DNA from: Lojkania enalia
Taxonomy: Eukaryota; Ascomycota; Dothideomycetes; Pleosporales
NCBI GenBank assembly: GCA_010094045.1
Contig: ML986642.1
Coordinates: 12,048 to 46,144, forward strand
Direction of reading: 5' to 3'
Length of the DNA stretch: 34,097 bases
Part shown: positions 10,025-21,520 of the stretch, piece after piece
Numbering within the stretch: the stretch's first letter is position 1
How the letters are laid out: every line of letters begins with the position of its first letter
Position numbers and translations under genes: made by a program
Notes under the pieces: model-generated
The model's database searches: none
Told to the model about the DNA's origin: nothing
The model's input: the letters and a program-made list of their open reading frames with translations, nothing else

Positions 10025-13000
10025 TAGTCCCTATTAGTACGCTAGTAGGTAGGCGATATTTAACGATTAGAGATATAACCTATATACCTAGCTTTTTTGC
10101 TAATATATTCGGCCTGTTATCTTATAGAGATTCTAACGTATATTTCGACTCTAGAAAGGACTATCTATATAAGTAGACGCTAATGAATATCCTATATCAC
10201 CTAGAATATTATAAGAGATACTAGCTTATAAATTCTAAGATATCTGCTCAGACATCTACTTATAAGCTAAGCGCTATAGCTACTACTAGAGCTATTACTA
10301 GAGCTGCTAGCTAGCCTACTTAGTAGAATATATATAGAGCTCCTAATCAGCCTATAGAGCAGTATATATAGGATCCTATATAGAGCTCTATATAGGATTC
10401 TATTTAGAAATCGACGTAGCATCTCGCGTAGCACTCTAATTCTTATACTAGGCATCAGCCTAGTAGAGCACCGAAATCTAACCTAGTCGCTATACCTGAT
10501 TAAGCTTATTTAATATAGGCTTATCTAAGCGTAGATATAATAGCCTATCTAAAACTAGCTATAGAAGGTTTTAAGCTAGTAGAGGATAGGTAGTCTAGAG
10601 TTCTAAAACTCTATAAGATCTATATTAAAATACAGATGTTAAAGTAGATATCTAGACGTATACTTAAGTTAGTTACTACGCGTTCTTTCTATAGGATTAT
10701 AATAGATCTAATATATCTAGTTCTACTAGGAGAGAGGTATTATAATAGTAATAAATACGTACTATATGTAGTCTATTAATACTTAGGATAGTATAAAGTT
10801 ATCTGCCTACCCTTACGTAAGAGAACTACGCTAATTCTTACGCTATTCTCTATAATTAAGAAGATTTAACGTTAATTTAGCTATATATACTATATAATAG
10901 TCGTATAATCTAACAATAAGCGAGAACTAGGGCTATACTTTATAGAGTAACTATAGATAATAGATATTAAATATAAGACGACTGCTGCATATATAAACGA
11001 GTAGAAGAGTTTATAAAAAGTAGCTAGTAAAGCTATTATATAGAGATTACGTTCTATTTATATAGAGACTAGTCTACCTAAATCTCTTATAAATAAGGTA
11101 GTAGTTACATTAGCTTACCTACTTAATATAATACCTGTATAGAGGCTAGACTAGAAGATACTATATAAGATTATATATAGTAGGAAGCCTAATATAGTTT
11201 ACTACGCGCTAGTAGGCTGCTATACTTACGTCTACAGGCGAGATATTAAAACTGCGGATAAGATAGAGACTAGAACTTATATAGGATATCTACTAGGATA
11301 TAACTCTACTAATATCTTTCGTATATAGATCCTAAAACGTTAACGTATAATTAGAACTAGAGACGTTATATTTAACTAGTAGAGGAGCTATTAAGAAAAC
11401 TTTAAAGCTAGTAAGTAGACAGAGCTTATAGTAGAAGAAGAGCTTAACCTACTAGACCTAGAATCTGTATAGAACCCTATATTAATCGATAATCTCTATA
11501 TAATAGATTAACAGCAGCACTATATATAGAAATACGCTAGATTAAATACTAAGTAGACTACTAAGCTAGATACTATATATAATAACAATTACCAGCTCTC
11601 TTAGCTATAGGAGGATTTTAACTACCTACCTATACCAGTTTAGTTAACTAGGACTAGTATAAACCCTATACAAAATTTACGCTCTATATTAGAAACTAAT
11701 ATAGATACTTAGCCTAATATAGATGTTTAGACTAATACAGATACTATATATATATTAACAGCTTAATTAGCTAAATTAAATCTAGCTAGTTCTACTAGAT
11801 ACATATATAAAATCCCTAGCTACCTACTAGATCGTTATAATAATAACGCTCTATAAGCTAGAAATCCTAATATAGACGATTCGAATATTATTAATACTAG
11901 GAGAACGCGTACGCTAGTTAACTATTTAATAGGTAGAGGAAATACCCGAGATTCGACTATAATAGCTATATACTATAGAGTCTTTACAGCAGCTGCCAGC
12001 TCTACTAGAGATCTAGCTAGAAGCTCTACTAGGAGCTCTACTAGCAGCTTTACTAGTAGCTTAGCTAGTATAAAATCGAGTATTCTAGCGAGTCTATAAT
12101 CAGCTAGAAACGCTAGAATTTATAGAGACCAGCTTCTTAATCTACCAAAGTAATTTAAAGGCGTTAGTAAGTATCTATATACTAACCTCTTCTAGGTAGT
12201 AATAAGACTAGAGATAAGTAACTGCTAGAGAAAAGGCTATTTTAAAAAGACACCTACGCTAGTATATAGTACTAATACTAAGGTACTTCTACTTATATAG
12301 GTATACACATATAAATTCGATTAGGATAGCTACTTAAAACGAGCGAAAGCGCGTATTATCGTATAAGAAGATCTATAGGTATAATACGGCGAGACCTATA
12401 TAGCTATACTAGCTACTTAAACATTTAGAGCTCTTATAGCTCTAGCTATGCAGTTTAACCTACTAATATTCTAATATAATACTACGAACGTCTTCCTGAA
12501 TACTAGAGTTCTTAGGAAGTTCTACTACTATATACTAAAGGGATTCCAATATAAGTATAGAAAGCTATTACTACTAGAGCGAGCATTCTATAGGCTAAGA
12601 GAAGCTCTACTACTCTAGTATAATAAGCTAAAATTTATACTAGTAAGACTAGGATTATATTAAGTTTCTAGTATACTATATCTATTTATAAATAACAGCC
12701 TGATTATCTTCTTCTACGTAGATAATATAGTAGTACTTATATACCCTAGCCGTCTAAATATTTATTATATATTTAAGAAGTAGCTCTACACTATATATAA
12801 AATTAAATTTATAGAATAGCTTACCTAGTTCCTAGATATATAAATAGTATAAGACCTAGTAGTAGGTACTACTTAACTACTACAGGATTCCTATATTAAT
12901 AAGGTAGTAGCTAAATTTAGTCTATATAGTAACACCTACCCAGCTATATCTACTACTACTAACTATCTTATACTTATAGAGGAACCTGTTAATAAGTAAT

Positions 13001-13800
13001 AGTACTACTACTACTAGCAGCTAGTAGGGTATCTAGTATTTATTTTAGTAGTAACTCGTTTAGATATCGCGCGAGTATATTTAGTACTAGTATAAGTAAA
13101 CTAAAACTCTAGTTAGAAAGTACTTATAGAAGCTTTTTATTACTAGCGCTACCTAATTAGTATAAAGAACTTAACTATAAAGGTTAGAGCTAGGACTATA
13201 GGTAGCTTAATCGCTAGCTCTAGTATTAGTTTAGCCTAGAGCTCTATATAGGATTAAGCTAATAGCTTAAGTAGCAGCTCTCCTAGCAATCTAGCGATAG
13301 AATAATTAGAGTCTATATTTTATAAAGCTTCTAATATAGCGTACGTAGATAACCTAGTAATAATAGCTAGTTTAGATAGTTTCCTATTTAAGCTCTATAG
13401 CTTACCTATAGACTAGAAGGCTACTAAATAACGTATAGTTACGAAATCGACGATAGAGGTAGAACTCTATATTCTATCCCAAGTAGCCTTAGACCTAATC
13501 TAGTAGAAACAGCTATTTACGAACCTATAATTTATACTAAATAGTACGCCAGCTATCTACTATAATAATAATTAAATAGTAGGTATAGTTATAAAAGATA
13601 ATAATTACTTACAGTTAAAACTTAAGCATATTAATATATATTACTACTAGATTCGCTAGACTATTTAGATAGGCAGTATACTAGTTAAATAGATGCCTAC
13701 TAGCTATATACCTACTAATAGCCTTACTAAAATACTACTCTAACAGAAATATAAGAGTTTTGTTAAGCAACTTAGGCTTAAAGATATCTCTTATAGGCTT
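10025..13800 (+). pseudogene. inner copia pol (integrase, RT, RNase H)
   Basis: A protease-integrase linker (ITYIPSFFANIFGLL) at about 10073-10120 is followed by a Gln/Ser repeat region at about 10365-10420. Integrase spans about 10600-11350 (IIIDLIYLVLLGERYY at about 10697-10745, then the block with SLPKSLINKVV and LAYLLNI at about 11070-11130). Next come a Ser/Thr/Arg-rich linker at about 11990-12070 and RT at about 12150-13000 with FFYVDNIVV at 12709-12735, where the second Asp of YVDD is now Asn. RNase H at about 13320-13790 ends SYIPTNSLTKILLQQKYKSFVKQL. Nearly all stops are TAG/TAA at Gln positions. Confidence 0.9.
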
Positions 13801-13967
13801 ACTACCTAGCTTACCTAGCTCTAGGAGACTTATATACTATTAACTAGCATTTCTAGTATCTATAGCAGTTTTAATACTAGCTTTCTATCGTAGATTTCCT
13901 ATTCGGGTATAGACCCAGACACGCTTATTATCAGCATCTTTCCGTTACTCTATAAGATAGGGGGGTA

Positions 13968-14103
13968 TATTATAAGCCTTCCTAGTACTTAGTCACGTAT
14001 CTAGTTATGTAATCTACTAGTATAGTCCTATATAGTTTAGGCAGCTTATATAGCTCCTATAATCAACCTTCTTTCTTATTATCTCTCGCATCCCCTTATA
14101 ATA
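13968..14103 (+). repeat. 3' LTR of inner copia (136 bp)
   Basis: It starts TATTATAAGCC two bases after a GGGGGG polypurine tract and ends CCCCTTATAATA. The next five bases, TAGTC, repeat the bases before the 5' LTR. Confidence 0.94.
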
Positions 14104-14108
14104 TAGTC

Positions 14109-17100
14109 TCTATTAGTACGCTAGTAGGTAGGCAATATTTAATGATTAGAGATATAGCCTATATATCTAGCTTTTTCGCTAATATATTTGGCCTATTATC
14201 CTATAGAGATTCTAACGTATATTTCGACTCTAGAAAGAACTATCTATATAAGTAAATACTAACAAATATCCTATATTATCTAGAATATTATAAGAGATAC
14301 TAGCTTATAAATTCTAAGATACCTACTTAGATATCTACTTATAAGCCGAGCGCTATAGTAACTACTAGAGCTACTACTAGAGCTGCTAGCTAGCCTACTT
14401 AGTAGAATATATATAGAGCTTCTAGTTAGCCTATAGAATAGTATATATAGAATCCTATATAGAGCTTTATATAGGATCCTATATAGAGCTCTATATAGGA
14501 TCCTATTTAGAAATCGACGTAGTACCTCGCGTAGTACTTTATATAGTACTCTAATCCTTATACTAAATATTAGCCTAGTAGAGTACTAAAACCTAACCTA
14601 GTCGTTATACCTAATTAAACTTATTTAATATAGGCTTATCTAAGCGCAGATATAATAGCCTATCTAGAACTAGCTGTAGAAGGTTTTAAGTTAGTAGAGG
14701 ATAGGTAGTTTAGAGTTCTAAAACTCTATAAGATCTACATTAAAATATAGATGTTAAAGTAGATATTTAGACGTATACCTAAATTAGTTACTACGCGTCC
14801 TTTTTATAGGATTATAATAGATCTAATATACCTAGTTCTATTAGAAGAGAGGTATTATAATAGTAATAAATACGTATTACACGCAGTCTGTTAATATTTA
14901 GGATAGTATAAAGTTATCTACCTACCCTTATATAAGAGGACTATACTAATTCCTATACTATTCTCTATAATTGAGAGGATTTAACGTTAATTTAGCTATA
15001 TATACTATATAATAGTCGTATAATCTGATAATAAGCAAGGACTAGGGCTATACCTTATAGAGCAACTACAGACGATAGGTATTAAATATAAGACGACTAC
15101 TGCGTATATAGACGAGTAGAAGAGTCTATAAGAAGTAGCTAGTAAAGCTATTATATAGAGATTATATTCTATTTATATAGAGACTAGTCTACCTAAGTTT
15201 CTTATAAATAAGGTAGTAGTTACATTAGCTTACCTACTTAATATAACGCCTGTATAGAAGCTAGACTAGAAGATACTATATAAGATTATATATAGCAGGA
15301 AGCCTAATATAACTTACTATACGCTAGTAGGCTACTACACCTATATCTATAGGCGAGATATTAAAACTGCGGATAAGATAGAGACTAAAGTTTATATAGG
15401 ATACCTACTAGAATATAACTCTACTAATATCTTTTATATATAGATCCTAAAATATTAACGCGTAATTAGGACTAGAGATATTATATTCGACTAGTAGAAG
15501 AGCTATTAAAGAAACCTTAAGACTAGTAAGCAGGTAGAGCTTATAGTAGAAGAAGAGTTTAATTTACTAGACCTAGGATCTATATAAAACCTTATATTAA
15601 TTAACAATCTCTATATAATAGATTAATAGTAGTATTATATATAGAAATACGCTAGATTAAATACTAAGTAGACTACTAAGCTAGATACTATATATAATAA
15701 TAATTACCAGCTCTCTTAGCTATAGAAGAATTTCAACTATCTACCTACACCAGCTTAGTCGACTAGAACTAGTATAGACCCTATATAAAGTTTACGCTCT
15801 ACGCCGGAAACTAATATAGATATTTAGTCTAATATAGATATTTAGACTAATACAGATACTATATATATATTAACAGCTTAATTAGCTAAACTAAATCTAG
15901 CTAGTTCTACTAGATACGTATATAAAATCTCTAGCTACCTACTAGATCGTTATAATAATAACGCTCTATAAGTTAGATATCCTAATATAGATAATTCGAA
16001 TATTGTTAATACTAGGAGAATACGTATACTAGTTAACTATTTAATAGGTAGAGGAAATATCCGAGATTCGACTATAATAGCTATATACTACAGAGTTTTT
16101 ATAGTAGCTGCTAGCTCTACTAGGAATCTAGCTAGGAGCTCTACTAGTAGCTCTACTAGCAGTTTAGCTAGTATAAAATCGAGCATTCCAGCGAGTCTAC
16201 AATCAGCTAGAAATGCTAGGATTTATAGAGACCAGCTTCTTAATCTACTAAAGCGATTTAAAAGCGTTAGTAAGTATCTATATACTAACCTCTTCTAGAT
16301 AGTAATAAGACTAGAGATAAGTAACTGCTAGAAAAAAGACTATTTTAAAAAGACACCTACGCTAGTATATAGTACTAATACTAAGATACTTCTACTTATA
16401 TAGGTGTACACATACAAATTCGATTAGAATAGCTACCTAAAATAAGCGAAAGCGCGTATTATTATATAAGAGAATCTACAGGTATAATACGGCGAGATTT
16501 ATATAGTTATACTAGCTGCTCGAACATTTAAAGCTCTTATAGCTCTAGCTACGTAGTTTAACCTACTAATATTCTAATACAACGCTACGAACGCCTTCCT
16601 AAATACTAGAGTTTCTAGGAAGTTCTACTACTATACGCTAGAAGGATTTTAATACGAGTATAAGAAGCTATTACTACTAGAGCGAGCACTCTACAGGCTA
16701 AGAGAAGCTCTACTACTCTAGTATAATAAGCTGAAATCTATACTAGTAAGACTAGAATTACGTTAAGTTTCTAGTATACTATATCTATTTATAAATAACA
16801 GCCTGATTATCTTCTTCTACGTAGATAATATAGTAGTACTCGTATACTCTAGCCGCCTAAATATCTATTATATATTTAAGAAGCAGCTCTACGCTATATA
16901 TAAAATTAAATTTATAGAATAGCTTACTTAGTTTCTAGATATACGAATAGTACGAGACCTAGTAGTAGGTACTACCTAGCTACTACAGGATTCTTATATT
17001 AATAAAGTAGCAGCTAAATTTAGTTTATATAGTAACACCTACCCAGCTATATCTACTACTACTAACTACCTTACGTCTATAGAGGAGCCTATTAATAAGT

Positions 17101-17895
17101 AACAGCGCTACTACTACTAGTAGCTAGTAGAGTATCTAGCGTTTATTTTAGTAGTAACTTATCTAGATGTCGCGCGAGCACATTTAATACTAGTATAAGT
17201 AAATTAGAACCCTAGTTAGAAAGCGCTTATAGAAGCTATATACTACTAGCGCTACCTAATTAGCACGAAGAACTTAGCTATAAAAGCTAGAGTTAGGATT
17301 ATAGGTAGCTTAGTCGCTAGCCCTAGCATCAGCTTAGCCTAGAGCTCTATATAGGATTAAGCTAATAGCTTAAGTAGTAGCTCTCCTAGCAATCTAGTAA
17401 TAGAATAATTAGAGTCTATATTCTATAGAGCTTCTAATACAGCGTATATAGATAACCCAGTAATAATAGCTAGTTTAGATAGTTTCCTATTTAAGCTCTA
17501 TAGCCTACTTATAGACTAGAAGGCTACTAAACAACGTATAGTTATAAAATCGACGATAGAGGTAGAGCTCTATATTCTATCCTAAGCAGCCTTAGACCTA
17601 ATCTAGTAGAAACAGCTATTTATAAACCTACAATTTATACTAAATAATACGCCAGCTATCTACTACAATAATAATTAAATAGTAGATATAGTTATAAAAG
17701 ATAATAATTACTTATAGTTAAAACTTAAGTATATTAATATATATTACTACTAGATTTGCTAGGCTGTTTAGATAGGCAGTATACTAGTTAAATAGACGTC
17801 TACTAGCTATATACCTACTGACAGCCTTACTAAAATACTACTCTAACAGAAATACAAGAGTTTTATTAAGTAACTTAGGCTTAAAGATATTTCTT
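14109..17895 (+). pseudogene. outer copia pol (integrase, RT, RNase H)
   Basis: It is colinear with the inner pol at 10030-13800, with offset 4079 rising to 4103 after small in-frame indels. Integrase spans about 14680-15430. RT has the YVDD box at 16818-16829, read YVDN. RNase H ends at about 17870 with SYIPTDSLTKILL. Compared with the inner copy it has one extra 24-base Gln/Ser repeat unit, one extra 12-base unit at about 14535-14560, and lacks a 12-base unit in the Ser/Thr linker near 16160. Together these explain the net +24 bases. Confidence 0.9.
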
Positions 17896-18070
17896 ATAGG
17901 CTTACTACCTAGCTTATCTAGCTCTAGGAGACCTATATACTATTAACTAGCATTTCTAGTATCTATAGTAGTTTTAATACTAGCTTTCTATCGTAGATTT
18001 CCTATTCGGGTATAGACCCAGATACGCTTATTATCAGCATCTTTCTGTTACTCTATAAGATAGGGGGGTA

Positions 18071-18206
18071 TATTATAAGCCTTTCTAGTACTTAGTCACG
18101 TGTCTAGTTATATAATCTACTAGTATAGTCCTATATAGCTCAGGCAGCTTATATAGCTTCTAGAATTAACCTTCTTCCTTATTATCTCTCGCATCCCCTT
18201 ATAATA
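18071..18206 (+). repeat. 3' LTR of outer copia (136 bp)
   Basis: A GGGGGG polypurine tract (18063-18068) precedes TATTATAAGCC. The LTR ends CCCCTTATAATA, then TATTA repeats the bases before 6760. CACGTG survives at about 18097-18102. Confidence 0.94.
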
Positions 18207-20755
18207 TATTATAAAGGTTGCTGTTAGAGACTTATATAGTAAGGTTTAAGTCTATAAAATACTATTTATAATATTAGACTTTAAAAGGTATAAGGTTTAT
18301 CTTAGACTACTCTAGATATAGGATTATAATTCGAAATTAAACTTTCTTAGTAGAAGAATACTCTTTAAGGGGGTAAAGGCTATAGGCTTGCCCCAGTTCT
18401 ATAAGGTAGTACTAGAGGACGTAGAAGAGTTCGCGGAGACTATTATAGGTGGTAAAATAAACATCTATATATACCTAGTCAATTTAGTAGCTATAGTAGA
18501 TAAAATTAGCGCTAGAACGGGCTAATTACAGCTAGAGTATACCGATTTTAAGAATGTATTTAATAAAAAGCAATCCTCGGTACTTATAGAATATAGGCCT
18601 TAAGATTTAGCTATAAACCTACTAGAAGAGACTAGTTCTCTACATTAACTACTATATAATTTATCTTCTGTTAAGCTTTAGTATCTCCGGAAGTATCTAG
18701 ATAAGTACTTATAACATAGATAGATTAGAAGATCCTAATCGCCTACTAGCGTACTAATCCTCTTTATAAAGAAGAATAGTAGTTTAAAGCTCTATATAGA
18801 TTATAGAGGCCTAAATAAGATTACTATATGTAATTAGCACTCTCTTCTCCTAATTTTAAAGTTGCTAGAGCGTCTAGTATAAGCTAAGTACTATACTAAG
18901 CTTAATATTAGAGAAGCTTACTATAGAATTAGAATAAAGAAAGGAGATAAATAGAAGACCACGTTTTATACTAGATACAGTTCTTTTAAGTATACTATTA
19001 TACCGTTTAGCCTAATAAATATACTAGCCTAATTTTAAGCATATATTAACTAGACACTTACTAGCCTTATTAATATAATATATATTATATACTTAGATAA
19101 TATCTTAATCTTCTCTAATATAGAAGAGGAATATATTAAGTATATTAAGAAAGTACTTTAAAAACTACACAAAACTAAGCTCTTTATAAAACTTAGTAAA
19201 TACGACTTCTATACTAGAGAAATAGACTATCTAGAGTTTATTATTTACTCTAAGGGGATTAAATTTAACTACTCCTAGTTAAAAACTATCTAGAATTAGC
19301 TAGTTTTATAGACTATATAAGATATATAGATCTTTATTAGATTTATAAACTACTACTATAAGTTTATTATAGGATTCTTAAGGATTATCTTACCTTTAAT
19401 AAGATTAACCTAAAAGGGGCTAAAGGCCGCTAAAAGAGACTATACCTAGAGAAGAGAAGAAAGTTAAAAGCTAGATATTAGTTAAAAAGGACTAGAGGCC
19501 TTCTAATAGTTAAAGGAAGCTTTTTTAAACGTTCCTATCCTAGCTTATTATAAGCTAACTCAGCCTATAAGAGTTAAAGTTAATACTTCTAAGAGCGCTA
19601 TTTTAGGAATTCTTAGCCAGCTTATTAAAAAGTAAGTAGGTAAGATAATATAGTAACCTATTAATTTCTTTTTAAAAAAGCCTAATATAATAGAGTATAA
19701 CTATAATATATATAACTAGAAACTGCTCGTAATAGTAGAAAGCTTAAAGTACTAGTATTAGTACTTGTAAGAAGTTATATTCGACCTTTATATAGACTAT
19801 AATAACCTCTATTAGTTTATAGAAATAAAGACTTTAGTCTATTAATACGTATAATCGTATCTTAAGCTTATTAAGTATAATTATAACCTTATCTACTAGC
19901 CTAGTAAACTTAACTCAGCTGATAGACTATTATATTAACTAGACTATATAAAGGAAGCGCAGGTACCTTTAAAGAAGTCTAATATAAGATATATTAAACC
20001 TATACGCGCTAAGATTAGCCTAAAAAGGGTAGAAAGAGCCGATTTAAATTAGAATAATAGTACTAAAATCCTTAAAGTTTTAGCGATAGTAACCTATATA
20101 TAGACTACTTAAAAAGGTTTTTCTCCTACCTAGGAAGTAGAAGAGACCCCTTCCTTAGACTAAGAATACTATAACGGCCTAGAGTAGGCTAAAAAAGGTA
20201 ATAAAGGGAAGATAGAGCTAATAATACTCTAAAAGAGGTAAAACGCCCTTAATTAGGTATATAACTACCCTATAGTAGGTTATAGAGGATAGATAAAAGT
20301 ATATAAGAGAGTATTATATTAATTTTAGTAGAAAGGTATAAGAGATAATATTAAAGCCTACTATTAGGATTGTTTAAAGTATAGAAGGGTAAAAGCTCTT
20401 AGGTATAAGCCTTATAGCCTATTATAACTATTACCCGTACTAAGTAGACTATAAGAGTAAGTTACGTTTGATTTTATTATAGAACTCCCTCTAAGTCTAT
20501 TTCTTAGTTAAGTATATAACTTAATTATAGTTATTATCGACCGGTTAACTAAAATAGTCTATTATATCCCTACTATCTCTATCTAGACTATAGAAGACCT
20601 AATATAGGTCTAAATATACGATATTATCCGACTATATAGTATTTTAGAGTTAGTAATATCTAACTATAGTATTCTAATAAAGTTAAAATCTTAAGAGACC
20701 TTTTACTATTATTTAGTATTTTAGTAAGGTCTTAGTTTAGTCTATTACCTAGAGA
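18207..20755 (+). pseudogene. gypsy A pol: protease end, RT, RNase H, integrase start
   Basis: It continues the frame cut at 6760. The end of the protease region (RFILDYSRYRIIIRN, then LSRRILFKGVKAIGLPQFY) lies at about 18290-18400. RT reads LFIKKNSSLKLYIDYRGLN at about 18757-18815, TKLNIREAYYRIRIKKGD at about 18895-18950, YLDNILIFS at 19090-19115 (YLDD with Asp to Asn) and LSKYDFYTREIDYLEFII at about 19190-19245. RNase H has VKVNTSKSAILGILS at about 19575-19620, again with the catalytic Asp as Asn. The integrase zinc part (CLKY for CLKC at about 20370) and core (VTFDFIIELPLS, IIDRLTKIVYYIP) lie at about 20340-20575. It ends at the N gap. Confidence 0.92.
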
Positions 20756-20980
20756 NNNNNNNNNNNNNNNNNNNNNNNNNNNNNNNNNNNNNNNNNNNNN
20801 NNNNNNNNNNNNNNNNNNNNNNNNNNNNNNNNNNNNNNNNNNNNNNNNNNNNNNNNNNNNNNNNNNNNNNNNNNNNNNNNNNNNNNNNNNNNNNNNNNNN
20901 NNNNNNNNNNNNNNNNNNNNNNNNNNNNNNNNNNNNNNNNNNNNNNNNNNNNNNNNNNNNNNNNNNNNNNNNNNNNNNNN
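20756..20980. other. assembly gap (225 N)
   Basis: A run of N lies within the integrase core of gypsy A. The expected integrase frame is present on both sides, so some missing sequence is coding, but the true gap length is unknown. A gap inside a repeated element is also a place where two different copies may have been joined. Confidence 0.99.
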
Positions 20981-21520
20981 TAACCTATCTTAAAAAGAAA
21001 TTAGATTAGAAGTATTTTAGATCTAGTATAGTAATAAAGGTTATAATACCTATAACCTACTAGATTAATCTTTTAGGGTTAGATAGTATCTATTTAGTAT
21101 TTTATATATCTTTATTAGAGCTATATAACCTAAAAGGGCCTATTTAGAGCCTAGATAACCTAATATAAGATACTTTATACTAATTTAGGAATAATATATA
21201 TAAAATTAATCGTATTATTAAATAAAAGTAAAACTCTATTAGAGTATAAGAATATTTAGTTAAATAGAAGAATTACCTAGACTCTAAGAATAGTTAGGAG
21301 CTAGGAGTAAATATTAGTACTAATACTCTATAAGTATTCTAGAAAAAGAAGGGTATTAAACTAAAGAAATTAAGTAAACCTATTAAAAACCGTAGACGCT
21401 CTTTAAAAAAGAAGAAGGATAGCTAAATTATTCTAGAGTATAACCTTTATATAAACTTTCTAGTTAATATAGCTACCTTTATCTAGTTTTCCTTAAATTA
21501 AGGGTTTTTATAGATGTTTA
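20981..21520 (+). pseudogene. gypsy A integrase C-terminus with chromodomain
   Basis: After the gap the frame gives the C-terminal integrase block (KKLD, a YFRSSIVIKVI-like stretch, then VFYISLLELYNLKGPI at about 21097-21145). It continues into a chromodomain at about 21190-21310, read IYKINRIIK...EYLVK-x-KNYLDSKNS-x-E. The TAG after YLVK stands where Trp of the YLVKWKGY motif is normal. Chromodomains of this class guide integration to marked chromatin, so the element probably targeted heterochromatin. That is inference from the family. Confidence 0.88.

Larger units (their letters stand above)
8395..14103 (+). mobile_element. Ty1/copia inner copy, complete, inserted in a copy of its own family
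   Basis: This is a complete 5709-bp element: LTR, primer site, gag, protease, integrase, RT, RNase H, polypurine tract (GGGGGG, 13960-13965) and LTR. The flanks TAGTC at 8390-8394 and TAGTC at 14104-14108 are a perfect 5-bp target duplication. The target is the gag/pol border of the outer copy. Integration is therefore later than the outer copy. Apart from RIP-type stops, I followed the frame from gag to RNase H with little sign of frameshift. Confidence 0.94.
6760..18206 (+). mobile_element. Ty1/copia outer copy, inserted in gypsy A and split by a second copy
   Basis: The structure is LTR (6760-6895), gag-protease (6896-8394), an inserted full copy (8395-14103), integrase-RT-RNase H (14109-18070) and LTR (18071-18206). 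It is flanked by the direct repeat TATTA at 6755-6759 and 18207-18211, a perfect 5-bp target duplication in the protease frame of gypsy A. With the inner copy and one copy of its duplication removed, the outer copy is 5733 bp, against 5709 bp for the inner. All domains carry RIP stops. Confidence 0.93.

Noticed and set aside
6760..10025. Tandem duplication of a 1635-base unit
   Set aside because: The two units are the LTR-gag parts of an outer and an inner copia, and the TAGTC target duplication shows insertion, not tandem duplication.
10267..10455. 62-codon minus-strand open frame rich in Arg/Leu/Ile/Tyr and Ser
   Set aside because: It is the antisense shadow of the Gln/Ser repeat region of the inner copia pol, and its low complexity comes from the 24-base repeat.
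8395..14103. Stop-codon reassignment (TAA/TAG read as Gln) to explain the open copia frames
   Set aside because: Catalytic Asp to Asn and Cys/His to Tyr changes accompany the stops, and the intact kinase gene uses TAG as its stop. RIP explains everything.
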